This document shows, one piece after another, positions 1 through 8,308 of a stretch of 32,500 nt of DNA (position 1 is the stretch's first letter; every line of letters starts with the position of its first letter). Source of the DNA: Tubiluchus corallicola (lineage: Eukaryota; Priapulida; Priapulimorpha; Priapulimorphida; Tubiluchidae); NCBI GenBank assembly GCA_030141605.1, contig JAQGDQ010001527.1, positions 1 to 32,500 on the forward strand. The letters are read 5' to 3'. Both the position numbers and the translations under genes were made by a program. The notes beneath the pieces are model-generated. The model did no database searches and was not told the DNA's origin. It saw only the letters and a list, made by a program, of their open reading frames with translations.

Positions 1-1339
1 CATTGTGGACCTCGTGATTCTCGTAAGTACATTGTGGACCTCGTGATTCTCGTAAGTACATTGTGGACCTCGTGATTCTCGTAAGTACATTGTGGACCTC
101 GTGATTCTCGTAAGTACATTGTGACCTCGTGATTCTCAAGTACATTGTGGACCTCGTGATTCTCGTAGTACATTGTGGACCTCGTGATTCTCGTAAGTAC
201 ATTGTGGACCTCGTGATTCTCGTACATTGTGGACCTCGTGATTCTCGTAAGTACATTGTGGACCTCGTGATTCTCGTAAGTACATTGTGGACCTCGTGAT
301 TCTCGTAAGTACATTGTGGACCTCGTGATTCTCGTAAGTACATTGTGGACCTCGTGATTCTCGTAAGTACATTGTGGACCTCGTGATTCTCGTAAGTACA
401 TTGTGGACCTCGTGATTCTCGTAAGTACATTGTGGACCTCGTGATTCTCGTAAGTACATTGTGGACCTCGTGATTCTCGTAAGTACATTGTGGACCTCGT
501 GATTCTCGTAAGTACATTGTGGACCTCGTGATTCTCGTAAGTACATTGTGGACCTCGTGATTCTCGTAAGTACATTGTGGACCTCGTGATTCTCGTAAGT
601 ACATTGTGGACCTCGTGATTCTCGTAAGTACATTGTGGACCTCGTGATTCTCGTAAGTACATTGTGGACCTCGTGATTCTCGTAAGTACATTGTGGACCT
701 CGTGATTCTCGTAAGTACATTGTGGACCTCGTGATTCTCGTAAGTACATTGTGGACCTCGTGATTCTCGTAAGTACATTGTGGACCTCGTGATTCTCGTA
801 AGTACATTGTGGACCTCGTGATTCTCGTAAGTACATTGTGGACCTCGTGATTCTCGTAAGTACATTGTGGACCTCGTGATTCTCGTAAGTACATTGTGGA
901 CCTCGTGATTCTCGTAAGTACATTGTGGACCTCTGATTCTCGTAAGTACATTGTGGACCTCGTGATTCTCGTAAGTACATTGTGGACCTCGTGATTCTCG
1001 TAAGTACATTGTGGACCTCGTGATTCTCGTAAGTACATTGTGACCTATTCTCGTAAGTACATTGTGGACCTCGTGATTCTCGTAGTACATTTGGACCTCG
1101 TGATTCTCGTAAGTACATTGTGACCCTGATTCGTGTGACCTCGTGATTCTCGTAAGTACATTGTGGACCTCGTGATTCTCGTAAGTACATTGTGGACCTC
1201 GTGATTCTCGTAAGTACATTGTGGACCTCGTGATTCTCGTAAGTACATTGTGGACCTCGTGATTCTCGTAAGTACATTGTGGACCTCGTGATTCTCGTAA
1301 GTACATTGTGGACCTCGTGATTCTCGTAAGTACATTGTG
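1..1339. repeat. 29-bp minisatellite array (array 1), about 46 units, running off the left edge
   Basis: Head-to-tail copies of a 29-bp unit that starts GTACATTGTGG and ends GATTCTCGTAA. The units are almost identical from about 250 to 900. Short indels cluster at 121-235 and 930-1135, so length changes have accumulated at particular places. Because 29 is not a multiple of 3, a frame repeats every 87 bp. That keeps long minus-strand frames open without any coding meaning. No spacers separate the units. Confidence 0.97.
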
Positions 1340-1433
1340 ACTTTTCGAACTGCTACCGCTTAACTAATGCAAAAATGTTTATGCAAAAATTTGAAAAAAT
1401 CAATTTTTTGCAAAAACTTGTTGTACTTTAGAC

Positions 1434-1602
1434 GGAACTTTATCAGTTTGCTGCTTTCCTTCTATCGATGAATGACGTCATTGGTGGAAAAGCGAGCATT
1501 TAAAATGGAGCACTCAGGGAACTTTATCAGTTTGCTGCTTTCCTTCTATCGATGAATGACGTCATTGGTGGAAAAGTAAGCATTTAAAATGGAGCACTCA
1601 GG
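1434..1602. repeat. 84-bp tandem duplication
   Basis: Two adjacent, nearly identical 84-bp copies start at 1434 and 1518. Each carries TCGATGAATGACGTCATTGG, which includes the palindrome TGACGTCA, the consensus of a CRE/ATF site. Whether the site is used cannot be told from sequence. The flanks (1340-1433 and 1603-1800) show no gene or element that I recognise. Confidence 0.85.
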
Positions 1603-1807
1603 CGTGAAATAATTGCAACTTTAAACTGATTTTACTAATTACACATAATTTTACTACTTTTACTAAGAGTAGCGCATACCAACATTTTTCCTGAACGTCG
1701 AAATAAGCCATTCCCAGAAGGCTTATTCCCAGAAATACTTCCCAGAAGGCTTGGCCTTGCGTTTAATGATAGCGCAAAGAACAAAATGCAGTTTCAGGCT
1801 AAGATTT

Positions 1808-1895
1808 ATAATACTTAGGTATAGAGTTATATATACATATAGAGTTATATACTTATATACTTATATATAGAGTTATATATACATATATGTAATAT
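1808..1895. repeat. AT-rich low-complexity tract
   Basis: Imperfect repetition of GAGTTATATA and ACTTATATA words. It lies just inside the intron that follows the minus-strand signal-peptide exon. It holds no open frame or recognisable element. Confidence 0.7.
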
Positions 1896-1905
1896 ATAAA
1901 CTTAC

Positions 1906-1996
1906 TCAGATTAGTTTTGGCAATATGTTCCATTAGACCTTCTTTTCTAGCGAAGGCAAAGCTGAGGCATAAAAATAAGATTGCTAGCAGCTTCAT
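1906..1996 (-). CDS. First coding exon of an unidentified secreted protein (signal peptide)
   Basis: On the minus strand an ATG at 1996-1994 opens a 91-nt exon: 30 codons plus one base, then a consensus donor A|GTAAGT at 1905. The peptide begins MKLLAILFLCLSFAFA, a textbook signal peptide with basic n-region, hydrophobic core and small residues before a likely cleavage site after FAFA. Mature residues RKEGLMEHIAKTNL follow. A TATA box lies about 42 bp upstream of the ATG. The next exon should begin in phase 1 at a lower coordinate, but I found none in 1-1905; it may lie beyond the window. The family cannot be named from 14 mature residues. The combination of start, signal peptide, donor and TATA box is why I regard it as real although it is very short. 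Confidence 0.55.
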
Positions 1997-2037
1997 TGTG
2001 GCAGTTTATCGTAAGTCTTGAGACAGTAAGGCTCTGG

Positions 2038-2044
2038 TTATATA
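2038..2044 (-). promoter_or_regulatory. Candidate TATA box of the secreted-protein gene, at a transposon junction
   Basis: The minus strand reads CCTATATAACC here. TATATAA at 2044-2038 is 42 bp before the ATG, which would put a start site near 2012 and leave a 5' UTR of about 16 nt. The CCTATA part is the terminus of the foldback element at 2041-2828 and the rest is flanking DNA, so the box spans the junction. Confidence 0.4.
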
Positions 2045-2828
2045 GGTTTTACATGTCAAATGTAGACCTGCGTTAACTCAAATGTAGATTTGGGTAATTC
2101 AAATATGTCTTGGTGACTCAAATGTTGACTTTGGTAGTTCAAATATGTTAACAACGGTTTTCAAAAAATCTTAAGCGTTTTTTGGTAAGTCAAATATAGA
2201 CACATGTCAAGTCAAATGTGACATTGGCATCTCAAATGTGGATAGGTGGTAAAGCTTAAGGAAGTAAAATTTGATATTCTTTAATTTCAATTTAATAATT
2301 GCTCTTTAGTTAAAATAACAATGTTATAGGTTCACTAATATTCTGCAAACTTTACATACCATTGGAACTGTTAGAGAAAACAATACATTCTTAAAATAAA
2401 CAATGTTTCTTGAGATAAACTAATTCATTAGTGCAGTGCTAATGCATTACTTAAAAAACTAATTAGTGATTCACTGTTCTTTGGGAAGGGATAAACAACG
2501 TATTTTTCAAAGTTATGAAAGAGGTGATGACTATCTTTGGTTTATCTTTTTGTAATTTGCACTTAAATGAGTTAATTACCTATTTTTTCAAAGTAATTCA
2601 TCTACATTTGACTTACCTAAGTCACATTTGAGTTACCAAAACACATTCGAAATTCCTATGTCTACATTTGACTTACCCAAGTCACATTTGAGTTACCAAA
2701 ACACATTCGAAATCCCTGTCTACATTTGACTTACCTAAGTCACATTTGAACTTTCCTATGTCTACATTTGACTTACCTAAGTCACATTTGAACTTTCCTG
2801 TGTCTATATTTGACCTGGAAAACCTATA
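2041..2828. mobile_element. Foldback/MITE-like non-autonomous DNA element, copy 1
   Basis: 788-bp element. Its left end, TATAGGTTTTACATGTCAAA, is matched by the reverse complement of its right end, TATAGGTTTTCCAGGTCAAA, so the inverted ends extend about 27 bp with mismatches. The left part holds many CAAATGTAGA/CAAATGTGT words and the right part their complements (ACATTTGACTTACC, CACATTTGAGTTACC), so the ends can fold back over several hundred bases. It has no transposase. A second copy at 12682-13471 defines the boundaries. A TA target duplication would fit both copies. Confidence 0.85.
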
Positions 2829-3372
2829 GACACTGTCAGGAAGCTTCGTATCCCGGAAGGATATATAGTGGAAGGTTTATCTGTTCTAGACTAACTAGGT
2901 GAACGCCAGGGGAACGTATGATGCACGATTTTTGATAGAGCGCCAGATTCGGCAGCCATCTTGCGTCTAAAATAAGTTGCAGCAACTTGACCTCTGTGTA
3001 AGTTACAAGGACGATAATTAAATGTAGTCATAATTAACAGGTACTCCAATAGCTTGTCATTACAAACATGCAAGTTACTTAATTCTAACTTTCTGCAAAT
3101 AATTATAACAAATAATATCTTGACGAGCAACTGCGTGTGTAACGGTGTAATCCTGTGGAAGTTGTAATTGTACATTTTTTAGGTGCTGCCATCTATGAAC
3201 CAATCCTTTTACATTTTACTAGCTAAACTCACCCCCAGTGTAATTGTACGGTCCAGTGAATGCATATTCACTGGATCTCCCCCTATTTTACAGTAATGGT
3301 TGTTGTGAAGCCAAGGCTGCATATGTTACCTATACCTATGTATACTGCTTGATTTACTTTCTAGTCACTGTC
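2829..3372. other. Stretch without a recognised gene
   Basis: Mostly single-copy sequence between the foldback element and the second 29-bp array. The minus-strand open frame at 2891-3175 has no recognisable motif, signal peptide or splice pattern. A short inverted word, TCCAGTGAATGCATATTCACTGGA (first 20 bases TCCAGTGAATGCATATTCAC), forms a perfect 24-bp palindrome at 3252-3275. No protein or RNA gene is seen. Confidence 0.5.
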
Positions 3373-4554
3373 TAACTCTCAGTGTTCAGTGCAGGACACT
3401 CTCATTCACAGTGTTCAATGCAGGACACTCTTGTTCTCAGTGTTTAGTGCAGGACACTCTCATTCACAGTGTTCAATGCAGGACACTCTTGTTCTCAGTG
3501 TTCAGTGCAGGACACTCTTGTTCTCAGTGTTCAGTGCAGGACACTCTCATTCTCAGTGTTCAGTGCAGGACACTCTCATTCACAGTGTTCAATGCAGGAC
3601 ACTCTTGTTCTCAGTGTTCAGTGCAGGACACTCTTGTTCTCAGTGTTTAGTGCAGGACACTCTCATTCACAGTGTTCAATGCAGGACACTCTTGTTCTCA
3701 GTGTTCAGTGCAGGACACTCTTGTTCTCAGTGTTCAGTGCAGGACACTCTCATTCTCAGTGTTCAATGCAGGACACTCTTGTTCTCAGTGTTCAGTGCAG
3801 GACACTCTCATTCTCAGTGTTCAGTGCAGGACACTCTTGTTCTCAGTGTTCAGTGCAGGACACTCTTGTTCTCAGTGTTCAGTGCAGGACACTCTCATTC
3901 TCAGTGTTCAGTGCAGGACACTCTTGTTCTCAGTGTTCAGTGCAGGACACTCTTGTTCTCAGTGTTCAGTGCAGGACACTCTCATTCTCAGTGTTCAGTG
4001 CAGGACACTCTTGTTCTCAGTGTTCAGTGCAGGACACTCTTGTTCTCAGTGTTCAGTGCAGGACACTCTCGTTCTCAGTGTTCAGTGCAGGACACTCTCA
4101 TTCTCAGTGTTCAGTGCAGGACACTCTTATTCTCAGTGTTCAGTGCAGGACACTCTCATTCTCAGTGTTCAGTGCAGGACACTCTCATTCTCAGTGTTCA
4201 GTGCAGGACACTCTCACTCTCAGTGTTCAGTGCAGGACACTCTCATTCTCAGTGTTCAGTGCAGGACACTCTCATTCTCAGTGTTCAGTGCAGGACTCTC
4301 TCGTTCTCAGTGTTCAGTGCAGGACACTCTCACTCTCAGTGTTCAGTGCAGGACACTCTCATTCACAGTGTTCAATGCAGGACACTCTTGTTCTCAGTGT
4401 TCAGTGCAGGACACTCTCATTCTCAGTGTTCAGTGCAGGACACTCTTGTTCTCAGTGTTCAGTGCAGGACACTCTCATTCTCAGTGTTCAGTGCAGGACT
4501 CTCTCACTCTCAGTGTTCAGTGCAGGACACTCTCACTCTCAGTGTTCAGTGCAG
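3373..4554. repeat. 29-bp minisatellite array (array 2), about 40 units
   Basis: The unit starts CAGTGTTCAGTGCAGG and ends ACACTCTTGTTCT. Units differ mainly at three places: TTGTT, TCATT, TCACT or TCGTT near the end; TCTCAG or TCACAG at the junction; and CAGTG or CAATG in the middle. These variants occur in blocks, a sign of higher-order duplication. All three plus-strand frames stay open for up to about 400 codons because the unit lacks stop words in each frame. The resulting CSVQDTL-type peptides are not credible proteins. Confidence 0.97.
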
Positions 4555-5130
4555 CAGTCATTCTACTCACGTGTCTGTAGTTTAATAAACACTTCTCTGT
4601 GCAAATATGCAGTATAGTTTTTTATTCTTGTTCTACAAAGTGAGTGATCTACAACTTTAAACATGACTTTCACAAATCCTCTACATCTGTTCCTTATTTA
4701 TGTCTTACCCTTATTTGTATCCGATCATTTCATTGTTGAAGTCGCACGTCATGGAATGTTTGCACAAGTATAGGTGACAATATCTATGACGCTCTTTACC
4801 CAAATACAAGAAACTTTACAAATATCCACAATTTTAATAAACGAAACAACTCTTGAAAATTGTGCAAAATAGTATTTTGTAACTCGACAGATAACAAATG
4901 CCCAAAGCTGTTATTTCGTTAATAAATTTAGTATAGACGGCAACACTTGAGCTGTAAACAGTGCCTGGTAATAGGGCACTATACTGTGACAACTACCTAT
5001 GTCATAATAATCAATCAATAATTCTGTCACAAGAAGGGAAAGTTATAAGCGTGCGATGCTTTAAACGGTTACCTGCTTACTAGCCAAACCTCGTAAAAAT
5101 TTTGCGCATAAACCCGCAATAATAAACCAT
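4555..5130. other. Stretch without a recognised gene
   Basis: AT-rich, mostly single-copy DNA. An AATAAA occurs on the plus strand near 4583 just after the minisatellite, but no coding region precedes it. No motif, tRNA-like fold or transposon terminus was found on either strand. Confidence 0.5.
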
Positions 5131-5224
5131 ATCACATCACCCACAGTACTCCCAACATCACCCACATCACACCACATCCACAGCACCACACCACACCCAC
5201 AACACTACACCAACATCACCTACA

Positions 5225-5765
5225 ACACACAGCTCTACACCACACCATACCAATCACATTATACCTCACCTACCATACCATACCAATCACATTATACCTC
5301 ACCTACCACACCATACCAATCACATTATACCTCGCCTACCACACCATACCGATCACATTATACCTCACCTACCACACCATACCAATCGCACTATACCACA
5401 CCTACCACACCATACCAATCACATTATACCTCACCTACCATACCATACCGATCGCACTATACCACACCTACCACACCATACCAATTACATTATACCTCAC
5501 CTACTACACCATACCAATCACATTATACCTCACCTACCATACCATACCAATCGCATTATACCTCACCTACCACATCATACCAATCGCACTATACCTCACC
5601 TACCACACCATACCAATCGCACTATACCTCACCTACCACACCATACCAATCGCACTATACCTCACCTACCACACCATACCAATCGCACTATACCTCACCT
5701 ACCACACCATACCAATCACATTATACCTCACCTACCACACCATACCAATCGCACTATACCACACC
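5225..5765. repeat. 33-bp minisatellite, about 16 units, with degenerate CCACA-rich flanks
   Basis: The unit includes CACATTATACCTCACCTACC followed by ACACCATACCAAT. The main variants are ATCACATTATA versus ATCGCACTATA, and CCTCACC versus CCACACC. From about 5130 and up to about 5800 it grades into looser CACCACA sequence, which suggests that it grew from a simple CCACA tract. The strand bias is strong, with almost no G on the plus strand. Confidence 0.93.
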
Positions 5766-6669
5766 CTCACCCAGCACACCACACCATCCACAACATCACA
5801 TTGTGATCATGATGACGATGACGATGATTATGACGACGACAATGATGACACCTACAACGCCAGCATATAGCCCACATCATCGTGTAGCCCTGTTCGTCCT
5901 CTTTCTAGAGAGATATAAATCTCTTTTCAAGAGTCCCACTAGGCGACGCCAGAACGTTTTTTCGCTGACTGTTTGGTCAATCTTTCGAAAAAATTTGTTT
6001 AAGATTACAATTACAAAATTTAACGTTACATAAATGTTTGTTTCGTTTTATACTGTATTAAAACAATAGCTAAAAATTTTCTGAACCAGAACGCCAGTAA
6101 TTTTAGCTAAGAGCTGCCCGGCTTGCCAGGCTAAAAGGTGAAGTAAAAAGGATGAGGAAATTCCCTTTTCAAACTTCAGGAGAATCCGAATTCCTGATAA
6201 AACTTTTTATGATAAGTGGAAATATTTAATTTCATTACTTAGTTCATTCTAGTCAGCTTTGCAGTTTTTTGGTTATGGCAAGGTTAGGAAAATGAGCCAA
6301 ATAACATTTAGGCTGCGTGGACGCCATGCGGAAGGTTCGGTTAAGCCCTGAAACCTGATGATGCATGGCAGTCTTGGCGTAGTGATTTCTTCTTGTGTTA
6401 AGAATGACACGTAGGCGCTAGCACACCACAACTGCTTGCTGCTTGAGCATCAATATATAATAAGTGTACAACCAGCTATTTCAAACCAAATTGCTGGGTT
6501 TTCTAATGTTTGTAAAATGCAATTAAAAGTATATGTAAAAAAATTTAATCAAACAAAATTGTGTAACAAATAGATAAAAATATTTATTCTCTACAGTTCT
6601 TAACAAGTACATATTCTAGCAATTCACTAAGATTTTTTTACAGAAACATATTTATGCTGAAAGAATAAA
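5766..6669. other. Stretch without a recognised gene; short ATG/GAC-rich tract at 5803-5850
   Basis: The start holds an imperfect trinucleotide tract (GATGACGATGACGATGATTA). It opens a short plus-strand frame with no recognisable domain. The remainder is single-copy AT-rich DNA. No exon of the neighbouring reductase gene is needed here, because that gene ends at 8205. Confidence 0.5.
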
Positions 6670-6748
6670 CCTATATATATAAACCTAGCTACCTATATAT
6701 AAACCTATATATAAACCTATATAAACCTATCTAATATAAACCTAGCTA
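6670..6748. repeat. Short TATATAAACC tandem tract
   Basis: Irregular repetition of CCTATATATAAA/CCTAGCTA words over about 80 bp. It is low-complexity AT-rich DNA with no associated gene. Confidence 0.7.
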
Positions 6749-6875
6749 CGTTTGGATCACACCTAACATAATTACATGCTAGAACTTCACAGAGTAATAC
6801 AATTTTTTGTAAAAATTGATTAGAACAAAAATTGTCTTCCTTTTGTAGTAAATCAGCAACATTATTTGTTTACAT

Positions 6876-7488
6876 CGACCATAAATCGGCAACTAAACTT
6901 TTCTAGATATTCACATATCCTGAATCTCCATTTCATGTGGATCATTTTAATACCAAGTTCATCACTCTGTGTTATTTCTAAGCTGAGATAATTCACGTTG
7001 AAGTTGAGGTGCAGGCTTCGCACTGAAAAACATAATCTTGAGAAAATCACTGTTAAAGTCGGCCATTGTTTTTTGTCGCGTTTCTACAAAACACTTAGCA
7101 ACCGCACAAATGTTTGTTGCTACGGACTTTGCAAGATACAATGAAGTTATGTTTAAATCCAGTAGATGGCTCTTACTGATAAAGATCTGCACTTGGCAAC
7201 AAAAAACACCGGAAGCAAAATGACAGCTTCCACGAGCTACTATCAGAGTTTGAAAATACAATTTTTTTTACAATTGCAGTACTTGTTTCTAGACCGAAAA
7301 GTGGGAAAGGAATATTAAATTAAATTTTTAATAATTTTTCGGCATTTTCCTGATAATTTGATGCTAGTATACAAAAAGGCATATATTTAGCATTTGTTTT
7401 CATAAAAAATAAAAAATCGACATTTGAGTTTTGGTGATTTCTACTTTGAAGCATCATAATACAGTTTTAAATATGCTGACTTATGGAC
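6876..7488. repeat. Interspersed repeat A, copy 1 (interrupted; resumes 7899-7925)
   Basis: This stretch is strongly similar, in the same orientation, to 11772-12512. Shared landmarks include CTGAATCTCCATTTCA, TTATTTCTAAGCTGAGATAA, AAATCACTGTTAAAGTC and CAAAATGACAGCTTCCA. The right part of the family (GTTTGCAAGCA) reappears only after the MITE at 7489-7890, so the MITE inserted into this copy. Coding capacity and terminal structure are not evident, so the class of repeat is unknown. Confidence 0.85.
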
Positions 7489-7890
7489 AGTAGGGGTGAG
7501 CATTCTCGACCAGAAAGCGAATTCGAATCGAATTTGTGACTTTCGAATTCAAATCGAACCGAATTTCAGTATTTCGAATCTGAATCGAATTGGAATTCAG
7601 TTTGAAAGATTTTCGAACCAGTTTTCCAACCACTAGTAAAAAGTGGTCTTACAAAGATCATGCATACTGCTCGATTTTGTTCTGCAGTAAAACCACTATT
7701 AGTCTGTTAAAAGGTTTGTGCAGAAACTGCAGCTAAATTATGCTAATTGCATGACGTATCAAATATTTTAATGATAAAGAACGCGTGTGGCTGGAGTGGT
7801 GACTTATTCGAGTCTATAATTTCAGATTCGAATCGAATCCGAACTTAAAAAACTCGTTCGAATCGAATTCGAATGTTCGATTCTCACCCT
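7489..7890. mobile_element. 402-bp hAT-like MITE with 8-bp target duplication
   Basis: The ends are AGTAGGGGTGAGCATTC and the reverse complement of GTTCGATTCTCACCCT, so GGGTGAG is shared by both. Next to them are subterminal, mutually inverted GAATTCGAATCGAA words. It is flanked by TTATGGAC (7481-7488) and TAATGGAC (7891-7898), an 8-bp duplication with one difference, as expected for hAT-type integration. It has no transposase. A diverged, 5'-truncated relative lies at 22122-22370. The unoccupied equivalent of this site is seen near 12504-12530 in repeat A copy 2. Confidence 0.75.
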
Positions 7891-7987
7891 TAATGGACGG
7901 TTTTGGTTTGCAAGCAACACATATAGCAGATTCCCACTGGAAAACTTAGTCGTGAACGATAATCGTGTCGGCATTTACACAAGAAGC

Positions 7988-8095
7988 TTGGAAAACCTGG
8001 GTGTGAACATGGAAAACTTGGGTGTGAACATGGAAAACTTGGGCGTGAACATGGAAAACTTGGGTGTGAACATGGAAAACTTGGGTGTGAACACA
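7988..8095. repeat. 21-bp minisatellite, about 5 units, just downstream of the reductase stop codon
   Basis: Units of 21 bp contain GTGTGAACATGGAAAACTTG. The array begins about 110 bp beyond the stop codon of the minus-strand reductase gene and probably lies in its 3' UTR or immediate downstream region. The open frames over it on both strands arise because 21 is a multiple of 3. Confidence 0.9.
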
Positions 8096-8204
8096 GATTC
8101 CCACATCCCCTGTACACGACGGAATCACTTTATGAAACGCCAAATTCCTTTGTCGTCATCACCGGAAAAGTTCAAAGCACCGGATGAAACTAAACGCCTC
8201 GAAA

Positions 8205-8308
8205 TCAGACGCTCCAAAAGCCACCTTCTATCGGTAGTGTGCAGCCGTGAACCATTGCAGCTTTTTCGCTCAGCAGGTACAAGACGGGTTCTACTACATC
8301 GGATTCCT
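8205..8308 (-). CDS. DCXR-like exon 7 (C-terminus and stop)
   Basis: The acceptor is TTTTACTTTCAG|AG. The exon enters in phase 1, completing a Glu codon, and encodes [20 protein letters not shown] then [13 protein letters not shown] and TGA (8207-8205). The LLSE and LPIEGGFW blocks match the conserved SDR C-terminal helix and strand that line the substrate pocket and tetramer interface. The plus-strand open frame over this exon is its shadow. Confidence 0.93.

Noticed and set aside
136-1335. Long minus-strand open frames of 300 and 96 codons
   Set aside because: They are produced by the 29-bp tandem repeat, with no other coding sign.
1-1339. Regular 29-bp repeats as a CRISPR array
   Set aside because: Units are directly contiguous with no unique spacers, and the surroundings are eukaryotic.
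1680-1790. Second exon of the secreted-protein gene
   Set aside because: The acceptor-like TCTTAG|CCTGAA would place a stop codon immediately in the required phase.
3389-4617. Overlapping 300-400-codon plus-strand frames with CSVQDTL repeats
   Set aside because: All three frames are open at once over the same minisatellite, which shows absence of stop words and not coding selection.
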